NCBI RefSeq assembly: GCF_014199445.1
Contig: NZ_JACIJS010000003.1
Span: forward strand, 1 to 64,000
Length of the DNA: 64,000 nt
DNA from: Rubricella aquisinus
Lineage (GTDB): Bacteria > Pseudomonadota > Alphaproteobacteria > Rhodobacterales > Rhodobacteraceae
Reading direction: 5' to 3'
The position numbers and the translations under genes were made by a program. Shown here piece by piece: positions 9,343-17,695 of this stretch. The notes below the pieces were generated by a model, which searched no databases, was not told the DNA's origin, and saw only the letters and a list, made by a program, of their open reading frames with translations. How positions within the stretch are numbered: the first letter of the stretch is position 1; every line of letters starts with the position of its first letter.

Positions 9343-9405
9343 GGAATATTGAAAGCTCCTCCGAAAGAATCGGAAGATTTTTCAGGAAGAATCGCGCAAT
9401 CTTCC
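9343..9405. promoter_or_regulatory. Candidate operator region of the D-amino-acid operon
   Basis: The 100 nt before dgcN contain a cluster of related AT-rich boxes: GGAATATT (9344-9351), GGAAGATT (9372-9379), GGAAGAAT (9385-9392) and AATCTTCC (9398-9405). The second and fourth form an 8-bp inverted repeat centred near 9388. Such boxes are rare in this GC-rich sequence. They are good candidates for binding of the D-glutamate operon regulator, whose gene is not in the immediate neighbourhood. Confidence 0.45.
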
Positions 9406-9439
9406 CGAAATATCCCGTCCAAGGAATGGAGCGTCGAAA

Positions 9440-10441
9440 ATGATTTCTGCCCCCTATCTGCTGTTTTTGGGTGATGCACCCGATGGTCTTGCCGCGAAGG
9501 TCGCGCAAGGTATCCGTGACTGGAACCCGGACGTGGCGCTGGGGCAGTTCCGCATGGAGGGATGCAAGGCGGATATGCGCCTGCCCGATATGACGCTGGA
9601 TGAGGCCATCGCCGCCGGGTGCAAAACGCTGGTGATTGGCGTCGCGAACCGGGGCGGCATGATCTCCCCTGCGTGGATTGCGGTGTTGAAAGAGGCGCTG
9701 GCCAAGGGGCTCGATATCGCGTCGGGCCTGCACAACCTGTTGCGGGACGAGCCGGAACTGGTCGCAGCGGCAAAGGAGCATGGCCGCACGTTGCATGACG
9801 TGCGCATCCCATCGGTGAAATACCCCATCGCCTCCGGTGTGCGCCGGACGGGCAAGCGTTGCCTTGCCGTTGGCACCGATTGTTCGGTGGGCAAGATGTA
9901 TACGTCCCTCGCCATGGAGCGTGAGATGGTGAAGCGTGGGATGAAAGCGACCTTCCGCGCCACCGGGCAGACCGGCATCCTGATCACCGGAAACGGCGTG
10001 CCGCTTGATGCGGTGATTGCGGATTTCATGGCCGGATCGGTCGAATGGCTGACGCCCGACAATGACGCGGATCACTGGGATCTGATCGAAGGGCAGGGCA
10101 GCCTGTTTCATGCCAGCTATTCCGGCGTGACCATGGCGCTTGTGCATGGCGGACAGCCCGATGCGCTGATCCTGTCCCATGAGCCGACCCGCAGCCATAT
10201 GCGCGGCCTGCCCGATTATAAACTGCCCCGGTTGGAAGACTTGCGCGATGTGGCGCTGACGCTGGCGCGTGTCGTCAATCCGGCCTGTGAGGTCGTCGGC
10301 ATTTCCATCAACACGGCAAACCTGCATGAGGAAGCCGCGCTGGAATACCTTGAAGCAACGGAAAAGCGAATGGGCCTGCCCACGGTCGATCCGTTCCGGC
10401 AGGGCGCGGGTCGTTTGGTGGACGCGCTGGACGCGCTATGA
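9440..10441 (+). CDS. dgcN: D-glutamate N-acetyltransferase (DUF1611 family)
   Basis: The 333-residue protein belongs to DUF1611. It has an N-terminal Rossmann-like part (TLVIGVANRGG) and a P-loop-like motif GTDCSVGK at residues 145-152, followed by TGQTGILITGNGVPLDAVIADF. DgcN has been described in marine Proteobacteria as acetylating D-glutamate to N-acetyl-D-glutamate. The next gene encodes the matching racemase and overlaps by 4 nt, which strongly supports the assignment. It starts with GGAATGGAGCG upstream. Confidence 0.85.
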   Translation: MISAPYLLFLGDAPDGLAAKVAQGIRDWNPDVALGQFRMEGCKADMRLPDMTLDEAIAAGCKTLVIGVANRGGMISPAWIAVLKEALAKGLDIASGLHNLLRDEPELVAAAKEHGRTLHDVRIPSVKYPIASGVRRTGKRCLAVGTDCSVGKMYTSLAMEREMVKRGMKATFRATGQTGILITGNGVPLDAVIADFMAGSVEWLTPDNDADHWDLIEGQGSLFHASYSGVTMALVHGGQPDALILSHEPTRSHMRGLPDYKLPRLEDLRDVALTLARVVNPACEVVGISINTANLHEEAALEYLEATEKRMGLPTVDPFRQGAGRLVDALDAL

Positions 10442-11418
10442 GCCTGACCGCAACGGCAGAGGCGTTCCGCCTGGCGGAGGTGTTCACCATCTCCCGCGGC
10501 AGCCGGACGGAGGCAAAGGTGCTGACCGTCACGCTCACCCGTGACGGGATCACCGGGCGCGGCGAATGCGTGCCCTATGCCCGCTACGGCGAAAGCATGG
10601 ACAGCGTAGCGGATCAGGTCACAAGCGTCGCAGACGCGGTGATGGGCGGCGCGTCCCGGCACGACCTTTTGACCCTGTTGCCCGCCGGGGCCGCGCGCAA
10701 TGCCGTTGACGCCGCGATGTGGGATTGGGAGGCGAAGGACGCCGCAAAGCCGGTATGGGAGCTTGCGGGCCTGCCCGCCCCCGCGCCCGTCACGTCGGCC
10801 TTTACCCTGTCGCTTGGGACGCCCGAAAGCATGGAGGCCGCCGCGACCCGCGCTGCCGCCCGCCCGCTTTTGAAGATCAAACTCGGCGGCGGGCCCGAGG
10901 ATATCGCCCGGATCGAGGCCGTGCGCCGGGGCGCGCCAAACGCGGAGATTATCGTGGATGCGAATGAGGGGTGGAGCGTTGAGGAATACACCGCCCTTGC
11001 CCCCATCTTCCTCAACCTTGGGGTCACGATGGTCGAGCAACCCTTTCCGGCGGGGGATGACGCGGCATTGGCCGGGCTGGACCGCCCCTTGCCCGTTTGC
11101 GCCGATGAAAGCTGCCATGACCGCGCGAGCCTTCCGGGCCTTAAGGGCAAATACGATATGGTCAATATCAAGCTCGACAAAACCGGTGGTCTGACGGAGG
11201 CACTCGCGCTGCGCGATGCCGCGCGGGCCGAAGGGTTCACCGTCATGGTCGGCTGCATGGTTGGCACGAGCCTTGCCATGGCGCCGGCGGTGCTGGTCGC
11301 GCAAGGCGCGGAACTCGTCGATCTGGATGGCCCGCTTCTGCTGGCGGAGGATCGCACGCCACCACTGGAATTCAATGGATCCGTGCTGACACCGCCCGTG
11401 CCAGCACTTTGGGGATAA
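10438..11418 (+). CDS. dgcA: N-acetyl-D-glutamate racemase (enolase superfamily)
   Basis: This 326-residue muconate-lactonizing/dipeptide-epimerase-like enzyme has the enolase-superfamily residues: Lys146 and Lys148 in LLKIKLGG, metal ligands Asp174 (VDANEGW), Glu200 (VEQPF) and Asp223 (CADES), and the second acid/base lysine in NIKLDKTGG. By sequence alone it could be an L-Ala-D/L-Glu epimerase. The 4-nt overlap with dgcN favours racemization of N-acetyl-D-glutamate to the L form, which can enter arginine or glutamate metabolism. Confidence 0.85.
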   Translation: MSLTATAEAFRLAEVFTISRGSRTEAKVLTVTLTRDGITGRGECVPYARYGESMDSVADQVTSVADAVMGGASRHDLLTLLPAGAARNAVDAAMWDWEAKDAAKPVWELAGLPAPAPVTSAFTLSLGTPESMEAAATRAAARPLLKIKLGGGPEDIARIEAVRRGAPNAEIIVDANEGWSVEEYTALAPIFLNLGVTMVEQPFPAGDDAALAGLDRPLPVCADESCHDRASLPGLKGKYDMVNIKLDKTGGLTEALALRDAARAEGFTVMVGCMVGTSLAMAPAVLVAQGAELVDLDGPLLLAEDRTPPLEFNGSVLTPPVPALWG

Positions 11419-11431
11419 GAGGGAGAAGGCG

Positions 11432-12289
11432 ATGAGCCGCATTGTCTATGTGAATGGTGAGTATGTGCCGGAGGAAGAGGCGAAAATCTCCGTCTTTGAC
11501 CGAGGGTTTCTGTTTGCCGATGGCGTCTATGAAGTCACCAGCGTGCTTGAGGGCCGGTTGGTCGATTTCGCGGGCCATATCACGCGCCTGCGCCGCTCCC
11601 TGTCTGAGCTTGAGATGGCCTCCCCCTGCACCGATGAGGCGCTTGAGGCGATCCATCGCGAATTGATCGCGCGCAACAACCTGACCGAAGGGGTGATCTA
11701 CCTTCAGGTCACGCGCGGGGCGGCGGATCGCGATTTCGCCTATCCGGCTGAGGGCACACAGCCAAGCCTTGTGCTGTTTACGCAAGACAAGACCCTGATC
11801 GACACCAAAGCCGCGCGGGACGGGATCAAGGTTGCCTCCGTGCCGGATATCCGCTGGGGACGGCGGGACATCAAGACGGTGCAGCTTCTGGCCCCGTCCA
11901 TGTGCAAGATGGCGGCAAAGGCGCAGGGCGCGGATGACGCGTGGATGGTCGAAGACGGCTTCGTGACTGAAGGCACGTCGAACAACGCCTATATCGTGAC
12001 CGGCGACGGCACGCTGGTGACGCGCAACCTGTCAAACGCGATCCTGCACGGGATCACGCGGGCGGCCGTGCTGCGCATGGCGCGTGAGGCCCAGATCAAG
12101 GTCGAAGAACGCCCCTTCACGATTGACGAGGCGAAAGCGGCGCGGGAGGCGTTCGTGACCGCCGCGTCCAGCTTCGTCAATCCGGTGGTGGAGATTGATG
12201 GCGTGTCCTTGGGCGACGGAACGCCCGGCCCCATCGCGCGCCGTTTGCGCGAAATCTATATCGAGGAAAGCCTTAAGACCGCGACCTGA
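11432..12289 (+). CDS. dat: D-amino-acid transaminase
   Basis: This 285-residue fold-type IV PLP aminotransferase has FDRGFLFADGVYE near the N terminus, RRDIKTVQLL with the PLP lysine Lys148, and VTEGTSNNAYIV. The D-alanine transaminase subgroup fits better than IlvE. It would convert D-alanine plus 2-oxoglutarate to pyruvate and D-glutamate. It follows dgcA by 13 nt, so it can feed D-glutamate into DgcN-DgcA. The operon probably recovers D-amino acids from peptidoglycan or dissolved organic matter. Confidence 0.88.
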   Translation: MSRIVYVNGEYVPEEEAKISVFDRGFLFADGVYEVTSVLEGRLVDFAGHITRLRRSLSELEMASPCTDEALEAIHRELIARNNLTEGVIYLQVTRGAADRDFAYPAEGTQPSLVLFTQDKTLIDTKAARDGIKVASVPDIRWGRRDIKTVQLLAPSMCKMAAKAQGADDAWMVEDGFVTEGTSNNAYIVTGDGTLVTRNLSNAILHGITRAAVLRMAREAQIKVEERPFTIDEAKAAREAFVTAASSFVNPVVEIDGVSLGDGTPGPIARRLREIYIEESLKTAT

Positions 12290-12295
12290 TGCGGG

Positions 12296-12395
12296 GGCGC
12301 TCCCGCACGTCGCCTGCGGCTCCCTTTGGGCCGGGCCGCCGCGCGTGCCGCGCGGCGGTACGCTCCGCGCGGGAGGTTTCTGCGGAAAAACGCAG
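12296..12395 (+). repeat. Composite intergenic repeat, copy 2
   Basis: This shares GGCGCTCCCGCACGTC, CTCCCTTTGGGCCGG and the CCGCCGCGCG/CGCGCGGCGG hairpin (12336-12358, loop TGC) with 4347-4458. The final part, CTCCGCGCGGGAGG with GCGGAAAAACGC, is a diverged family A hairpin. It begins 7 nt after the transaminase stop and probably ends the D-amino-acid operon. Confidence 0.65.
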
Positions 12396-12505
12396 CCAAT
12401 CGGCGCATGTCGGCACAATGGAATGCTTGATCTGAGCAGGAATGAACGGCAGGGTTGCAGAACGCAACGTAGGGGCGACCAACTGCAGATTTGGGGACAG
12501 GCGAT

Positions 12506-13018
12506 TTGAGCAAGCGCGCGGAAGATGAGGTCAGACGAGGCTTGCCCCCGCTGATGCCGCGCGTGTGGCGCTATGCGCTTGTCCTGACGCGGCGGCGCGA
12601 CACGGCGGATGATCTGTCGCAGAATACCGCGCTCAGGGCCTTGGACCGGGCGGCGCAATATACGCCCGGAACGCGGCTTGACGCGTGGGTGTTTACCATC
12701 GCGGGCTCTATCTGGCGCAATGACCTGCGTGCGGCGGCTGTGCGGCGCGGGCAGGGGGTCGTTCCGGTCGAGGATGTGGACCTTGCCGATGGCCGCCCGG
12801 ATGCGGAGACGAATATTCTGGCGCGCGAAGTGTTATCCTTGGTAACTGAGTTGCCCGATGCACAACGTGATGCCGTTTTTCTGGTTTATGTCGAAGGGTA
12901 TTCCTATCTGGAAGCTGCAAGCATCCTAGATATCCCCGTGGGGACAGTGATGAGCAGACTTGCGGCGGGCCGCCGTAAGATCAACGAAGCAGTAAAAGGA
13001 AAGGAGGCCGAAGGATGA
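12506..13018 (+). CDS. ECF RNA polymerase sigma factor
   Basis: The 170-residue protein has sigma region 2 (DTADDLSQNTALRALDR to LDAWVFTIAGSIWRNDLR) and region 4 (LPDAQRDAVFLVYVEGYSYL, then IPVGTVMSRLAAGRRK). The likely start is a TTG at 12506, placed 8 nt after GGGGA; a TTG at 12491 is the alternative. It overlaps the anti-sigma gene by 4 nt. The target promoters are unknown, but the secreted-protein gene behind the pair is the natural candidate. Confidence 0.9.
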   Translation: MSKRAEDEVRRGLPPLMPRVWRYALVLTRRRDTADDLSQNTALRALDRAAQYTPGTRLDAWVFTIAGSIWRNDLRAAAVRRGQGVVPVEDVDLADGRPDAETNILAREVLSLVTELPDAQRDAVFLVYVEGYSYLEAASILDIPVGTVMSRLAAGRRKINEAVKGKEAEG

Positions 13019-13755
13019 CGACGTTTACCGACGAACAGCTGACGGCCTTCCTTGATGGGGAATTGCCCGCCGATGTCGCGGCAGAGATCGCCGAGGCGTT
13101 GGAGCGCGATGAGGTGCTTGCCGCGCGTCTGGCGGATCTGGAGGTTGACTTTGCGCCGATCCGGGCCGCGTTTGATGCGCTGACGCCCGCGTCGGTGCCG
13201 ATGCCAGCCCCGCAGGCCGCCAATGATCCCGCGCCGCCGCGTCGTTGGCTCGGTATGACGGTGGCCGCTGGTCTGGCGCTGATGGTCGGTTTCGGCGCGG
13301 GCTTTACCGTGCCGCGTGCGCCCGAGCCCGTGGCCCCGCCGGGCTGGCTCGCGATTGTGGCAAGCTATCAGGCGCTTTATTCGGCCGAAACGATTGCCGC
13401 GGTTCAGCCCGATGCCGCGACGCAAGCCGCAGAGGTGGCCCGTGTCGCACAAACGCTTGGTGCCCCTCTGACGTCGGAGAATGTGACGTCGGATCTGTTG
13501 CGCTATGCCCGTGGGCAAGTGCTGGACCTCAATGGTCAGCCGCTGGCGCAACTGATGTATCAGGCTGCCGATGGCACGCCCGTGGCGCTGTGCGTGATTG
13601 CGACCGCGGCAGAGGATGCGCCCGTGTCCTCCCGCCAGATCGGAGGGCTGAACGCAGCCGTGTGGCGCGAGGGCGGCTTTGCTTACCTGGTGATCGGGGA
13701 CACCGACGCGGGAACCATCGCGACCGCCGCAGAAGGCTTCGCCGCCGCGATTTGA
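13015..13755 (+). CDS. Membrane anti-sigma factor
   Basis: The 246-residue protein starts with a short helical domain (FTDEQLTAFLDGELPADVAAEIAEAL) of the kind found in anti-sigma factors. It then has a Pro/Ala linker, one membrane helix at about residues 81-99 and a periplasmic domain of about 145 residues. The N-terminal domain lacks the zinc-binding His and Cys residues of ZAS anti-sigma factors, so it is the non-zinc type. It is translationally coupled to the ECF gene. The periplasmic part should sense the stress signal. Confidence 0.82.
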   Translation: MTTFTDEQLTAFLDGELPADVAAEIAEALERDEVLAARLADLEVDFAPIRAAFDALTPASVPMPAPQAANDPAPPRRWLGMTVAAGLALMVGFGAGFTVPRAPEPVAPPGWLAIVASYQALYSAETIAAVQPDAATQAAEVARVAQTLGAPLTSENVTSDLLRYARGQVLDLNGQPLAQLMYQAADGTPVALCVIATAAEDAPVSSRQIGGLNAAVWREGGFAYLVIGDTDAGTIATAAEGFAAAI

Positions 13756-13869
13756 GGCAAAAATCGCCTCTTTTTGCTGTGAGAGTGAATAATATCCGAC
13801 ATGGCGTGTTCTTGGGACTGAGCGGGGCAGAGAGCGCCCCAGCCAGAAACCCGAGAAAGGATACGACCC

Positions 13870-14304
13870 ATGAAAGCCCTGACCCTGACCGCCGCTGCCG
13901 CCGTGATTGCCCTGACCGCTTGCTCCGGCGCCTATGCCGCGTCCGAGTGGAAAAAGATGGACACCGCTGCGGGCGAAGTGTTTGCCGATGACAATGGCAT
14001 GACCCTCTACACCTTCCGCAATGACACGCCGGGCGTGTCCAACTGCTACGATTCCTGCGCCGATGCGTGGCCGCCGTTCATCGCGGATGCAGGTGCCACC
14101 GATAAGGGCGCATGGACGCTCGTCACCCGCACCGATGGCAGCCAGCAATGGGCGCTGGGTGGGATGCCGCTCTACTTCTGGGCCGGTGATGCAGCACCCG
14201 GCGATGTGACCGGCGATGGCGTTGGCGGTGTCTGGGATGCGGCGCGCCCGGCGGATAAGGCCAAGGCCCCCGCCACGACCGCAGGGACCGGCTACACCTA
14301 CTGA
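13870..14304 (+). CDS. Secreted PF03640 (COG4315) repeat protein, probable lipoprotein
   Basis: The 144-residue protein has a signal peptide with lipobox-like LTAC at residues 15-18; an AYA-AS signal peptidase I site follows at once, so lipidation is not certain. Two repeats carry the family pattern: FADDNGMTLYTFRND with SNCYDSCADAWPPF, and ALGGMPLYFWAGDAAPGDVTG. The family is of unknown function and often lies next to ECF sigma/anti-sigma pairs, as here. Its own promoter probably lies in the 114-nt gap after the anti-sigma gene. Confidence 0.85.
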   Translation: MKALTLTAAAAVIALTACSGAYAASEWKKMDTAAGEVFADDNGMTLYTFRNDTPGVSNCYDSCADAWPPFIADAGATDKGAWTLVTRTDGSQQWALGGMPLYFWAGDAAPGDVTGDGVGGVWDAARPADKAKAPATTAGTGYTY

Positions 14305-14346
14305 GTTTGCGCTCTTAATCCCCACCCCCCTCGCAAGGGCGCAGGC

Positions 14347-14377
14347 GGGCCGAAGGATCATCCTTCGGCCCGTGTTT
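14347..14377 (+). terminator. Intrinsic terminator
   Basis: GGGCCGAAGGAT and ATCCTTCGGCCC pair perfectly around one base, followed by GTGTTTTAT. It lies between the convergent PF03640 and DUF1244 genes and mainly serves the former. Confidence 0.85.
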
Positions 14378-14381
14378 TATG

Positions 14382-14678
14382 TCAGTGGTCGGGTTTGGAC
14401 GTGTCGAACGCGGCTTTTTGCGCGGCGCTTGCCTCTGTCTGATAGGTATCGCGCCATTCCGCGTAGGGCATGCCGTAGACGATTTCGCGCGCGTCCTCTT
14501 TGCCCATGTCGATGCCACGCGCGGCGGCGGCTTCCTGATACCAGCGGCTCAGGCAATTGCGGCAGAACCCGGTTAGGTTCATCATGTCGATATTCTGCAC
14601 ATCCGTGCGGGCGCGCAGATGATCCCGCAGGGCGCGGAACGCGGCGGCTTCTAACTCCAGTTGGGTTTGATCGTCCAT
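14382..14678 (-). CDS. DUF1244 protein
   Basis: This 98-residue protein matches the DUF1244 family throughout: AFRALRDHLRARTDVQNIDMMNLTGFCRNCLSRWY and a YGMPYAEWR ending. The two Cys residues in FCRNCLSRWY are conserved. The fold is all-helical and the function unknown. It lies 11 nt after the N-formylglutamate amidohydrolase gene in the same direction and is probably co-transcribed with it. Confidence 0.88.
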   Translation of the reverse strand: MDDQTQLELEAAAFRALRDHLRARTDVQNIDMMNLTGFCRNCLSRWYQEAAAARGIDMGKEDAREIVYGMPYAEWRDTYQTEASAAQKAAFDTSKPDH

Positions 14679-14689
14679 CGGGCAGTCTC

Positions 14690-15532
14690 CTATTTATGCG
14701 CTTCGATCTCATCGGTGAACAGACGCGCGGTTTCCGGGTGGCACAGGATGTCGCTCAGATGCAGGGCGAGCCGGTCGGCCCATGCTTTTTGCCCGGCCGC
14801 GTCCTCAATCAGGTCGTTGCGGATTTCCACGAGTGTGTTGGGCAAGCCACGGCTCAGCGCGTGGGTGTCGAGCGTGTCGCCCCCGAACACGCCCGCATAG
14901 GGTTCGTTTTCACCGACCGAAAGATCGCCCTCCGCGCGCAGGCGGTGCATCAGCGGTTGCGCGATCCGGCCATCGACCTCGTCCCACAGGATGCCGATAT
15001 GCCATGGGCGCGGCGGGCGGTCCTTGAATTGTGGTGTGAAGGAATGGACCGACACGATCACCGGCACCTGACCTGTGGCCGTGACGGCGGCAATCTCATC
15101 CTCGATCGCCTGATGATAGGGTGCGTAGTATGCCGCCTTGCGCCGAGCGACCTCTTCGGCACGGGCATGGCGATTGGCCGGAATGATCGACCCATCATAG
15201 ATGCGCCGCACCAGCGTTGGATCATCCGCCGCACGGTTGGGATCAATCACCAGCCGCGACCAGCGCGCGGCAATCAGCGTCGCACCCAACCGGGCGGCCA
15301 ACACCCGTGCGACCCCAAGCGCGCCCACGTCATAGGCGATGTGCCGCGCCATATCCTCAGGTGGAAGGCCAAGATCGCCACCGCCGATTTCCGGCGGCAC
15401 CGCGTTGCTGGCGTGATCGCAAATGACGATGACACGGCTTCCGGCAGCACCGGGCGTGTATAAAACGGCGGGGTGGGATGTGCTTAGGTCTTTCACACCG
15501 CAGGATGTACGCTCTTGCACGCGCGCGGACAA
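14690..15532 (-). CDS. N-formylglutamate amidohydrolase family protein
   Basis: The protein has up to 280 residues and matches the PF05013 amidohydrolase family: VIVICDHASNAVPPE near the N terminus, AYDVGALGVARVLAARLGA, VSVHSFTP, and VEIRNDLI near the end. It would release formate from N-formyl-L-glutamate or a similar N-acylated amino acid. No histidine-degradation genes are nearby, so the substrate is open. The start is uncertain: TTG at 15532, or a GTG at 15496, both with poor ribosome-binding sites. Confidence 0.82.
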   Translation of the reverse strand: MSARVQERTSCGVKDLSTSHPAVLYTPGAAGSRVIVICDHASNAVPPEIGGGDLGLPPEDMARHIAYDVGALGVARVLAARLGATLIAARWSRLVIDPNRAADDPTLVRRIYDGSIIPANRHARAEEVARRKAAYYAPYHQAIEDEIAAVTATGQVPVIVSVHSFTPQFKDRPPRPWHIGILWDEVDGRIAQPLMHRLRAEGDLSVGENEPYAGVFGGDTLDTHALSRGLPNTLVEIRNDLIEDAAGQKAWADRLALHLSDILCHPETARLFTDEIEAHK

Positions 15533-15663
15533 CTCCCCGCAAGCGGACCTTGTTCAAAAAGACAAAAAATGTCCCGCTTTTCGCGCGACAACCGCAAGGG
15601 ACGCGGTTACAACGCCCCCATCCAAACCGGTTTCAATCTAGAATTAACGAATGGGAAGCCTGC

Positions 15664-17109
15664 ATGAAACGTGATCGCAGGGTCAAAATCGTCGCGACGC
15701 TGGGGCCAGCCTCCAACGACCGCGCAATGATCAAAGCACTTTTTGAAGCGGGCGCCGATGTGTTCCGCCTCAACATGAGCCATGGAAGCCACGAGGAAAT
15801 CGCGGAGCGTCACCGCATGATCCGCGATGTGGAGCATGAGATGCAGCGCCCTGCTGCCATCCTCGCCGATCTTCAGGGCCCGAAAATCCGCTGCGGCGTG
15901 TTTGCCGATGGTCCGGTGATGCTGGAGGACGGGCAGGAGTTCCGCTTCGATCTTGATGACGTGCCGGGTGATGCGACCCGCGTGCAACTCCCCCATCCGG
16001 AGATTTTCAAGGCATTGGAGCCGGGCGCGACCCTGCTGGTCAATGACGGGAAAATCCGCGCCAAGGTCATCACCAATGATGACAGCCACGCGATGTGCGA
16101 AATCGTCGTGGGTGGTGAAATTTCCAATCGCAAGGGCGTCAATGTGCCTGATGTGGTGCTGCCCGTCGCAGCGCTCAGCGAGAAGGACAAGAAAGACCTC
16201 GAATTCGTGTGTGAATTGGGTGTCGACTGGTTGGCGCTGTCCTTCGTGCAGCGCGCCTCCGATGTGGAGGAAGCGCGCGCGCTCGCCAAAGGGCGCGCGG
16301 CGTTGGTGGCCAAGATTGAAAAGCCCGCTGCGGTCGATGCCTTTTCCGAAATTCTGGAAGCCGCTGACGGCATCATGGTCGCCCGCGGCGATCTGGGCGT
16401 TGAATTGCCCGTGCAGGCCGTGCCGCCCATCCAAAAGCGCCTCATCCGGGGCTGCCGCGCGGTGGGCAAGCCGGTGATCGTCGCGACACAGATGCTCGAG
16501 TCGATGATCACAGCGCCGGTGCCGACCCGCGCGGAAGTGTCCGACGTGGCGCAGGCCATCTATGAAGGGGCCGATGCGGTGATGCTGTCAGCGGAGTCAG
16601 CCGCAGGCGACTACCCGGTCGAGGCCGTGACGACGATGAATGACATCGCGATCGAGATCGAGCAGGACAAACATTACCGCCAGATCATCGAAGCCTCCCG
16701 CACGCAGGCCGGAAATGGCATCAGCGACGCGATCACGGTTGCCGCGCGCGAAGTGGCCGAAACGATTGACGTGCAGGCCATCTGTACCTTCACCCAAAGC
16801 GGTACCACCGCGATGCTGGCCGCGCGCGAACGCCCGCGCGTGCCGATCATCGCGCTCACGCCCATCACCAACACCGCGCGGCGGCTGATGCTCGTCTGGG
16901 GTTTGCATTGTGTGGTGATCCCGTCTGTGGACCGGTTCAAATTTGCCGTGGTCAGTGCCGCGCGCGCGGCCAAGGCCGAAGGCTTCGCCACGGATGAAGA
17001 CCGGATCATCGTGACCGCCGGTGTGCCGTTCAACCAACCCGGCTCGACCAACATCTTGCGGGTTGCCCCCTGCCGGGAGAAGGATATCTTCGAGGGCGAA
17101 CGGGCATAA
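15664..17109 (+). CDS. pyk: Pyruvate kinase
   Basis: This 481-residue enzyme catalyses PEP + ADP to pyruvate + ATP. Motifs are KIVATLGPAS at the start, RLNMSHG, LQGPKIR, the active-site block LVAKIEKPAAVDAF, IMVARGDLGVELP and MLSAESAAG, plus a full C-terminal domain. Length is normal. The ATG at 15664 follows GGGAAG; an earlier in-frame extension has no family similarity. The gene faces the amidohydrolase divergently. Confidence 0.97.
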   Translation: MKRDRRVKIVATLGPASNDRAMIKALFEAGADVFRLNMSHGSHEEIAERHRMIRDVEHEMQRPAAILADLQGPKIRCGVFADGPVMLEDGQEFRFDLDDVPGDATRVQLPHPEIFKALEPGATLLVNDGKIRAKVITNDDSHAMCEIVVGGEISNRKGVNVPDVVLPVAALSEKDKKDLEFVCELGVDWLALSFVQRASDVEEARALAKGRAALVAKIEKPAAVDAFSEILEAADGIMVARGDLGVELPVQAVPPIQKRLIRGCRAVGKPVIVATQMLESMITAPVPTRAEVSDVAQAIYEGADAVMLSAESAAGDYPVEAVTTMNDIAIEIEQDKHYRQIIEASRTQAGNGISDAITVAAREVAETIDVQAICTFTQSGTTAMLAARERPRVPIIALTPITNTARRLMLVWGLHCVVIPSVDRFKFAVVSAARAAKAEGFATDEDRIIVTAGVPFNQPGSTNILRVAPCREKDIFEGERA

Positions 17110-17122
17110 AGGCCACCCATCC

Positions 17123-17350
17123 ATGTCGGACGGCACATTTTCATTGCTGGGCGTGTTCGGGATACTCTGTATCCTGAGCATCCTGCGCGTGGGCATGGCT
17201 GTCATCGCGGACAGGCATCTGCTGCGGGCAAGTGGATGGATGTGGGTCACTTTCAGCGTCGGGCTTTATGCCGAGCTTACCTCGCCCATCGGTGCCGATT
17301 TTCAGGCGGTGATGCGCGGTCTCATTCATTTCGCCGCGATGATCCTTTAG
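17123..17350 (+). CDS. Small membrane protein after pyk
   Basis: The 75-residue protein has one clear membrane helix (FSLLGVFGILCILSILRVGM, about residues 5-24), a basic turn, then WMWVTFSVGLYAEL and a hydrophobic end. It begins 13 nt after the pyk stop and is probably co-transcribed. I do not recognise a family. Confidence 0.6.
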   Translation: MSDGTFSLLGVFGILCILSILRVGMAVIADRHLLRASGWMWVTFSVGLYAELTSPIGADFQAVMRGLIHFAAMIL

Positions 17351-17380
17351 CGGGGTGCAAACCCCCCTTGCATTTCCGGG

Positions 17381-17439
17381 CGCTCCGCTGTAGCTGAGCG
17401 TCTCTATTCGCCGGGGCGGCCGGTCGGTAAGGGCTACCG
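17381..17439 (+). promoter_or_regulatory. Structured leader before rpmI-rplT
   Basis: Two hairpins can form: CGCTC/GAGCG (17381-17400) and CGGTA/TACCG (17425-17439). They lie in the 131-nt gap before rpmI. Ribosomal-protein L20 represses its own operon through leader RNA in other bacteria; whether this leader does so is only a possibility, as I see no recognisable L20 motif. Confidence 0.35.
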
Positions 17440-17481
17440 AGTCGCTTCGTTTGTTCACGTCTCTTTAGAGAGGAGCACGAA

Positions 17482-17682
17482 ATGCCCAAGATGAAGACAA
17501 AATCGAGCGCGAAAAAGCGCTTCAAGGTGACCGCCACCGGTAAGGTGATGGCAGGTCAGGCCGGTAAGCGGCACGGGATGATCAAGCGGACGAAGAAATT
17601 CATCCGCGATGCACGGGGCACGACCACGCTGTCCGCACCCGATGCAAAGATCGTCAAATCCTACATGCCCTACGATCGTTAA
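17482..17682 (+). CDS. rpmI: 50S ribosomal protein L35
   Basis: This 66-residue basic protein has the typical start [20 protein letters not shown] and [15 protein letters not shown]. It is part of the large ribosomal subunit. AGAGGAG lies upstream. It precedes rplT by 13 nt, the usual order, though infC is not adjacent. Confidence 0.97.
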   Translation: MPKMKTKSSAKKRFKVTATGKVMAGQAGKRHGMIKRTKKFIRDARGTTTLSAPDAKIVKSYMPYDR

Positions 17683-17695
17683 GGAGGTCTGAACC

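Noticed and set aside
12400-12505. Autoregulated ECF promoter before the sigma gene
   Set aside because: Possible TGAAC boxes here and before the PF03640 gene (13790 area) do not share spacing to a common -10 element.
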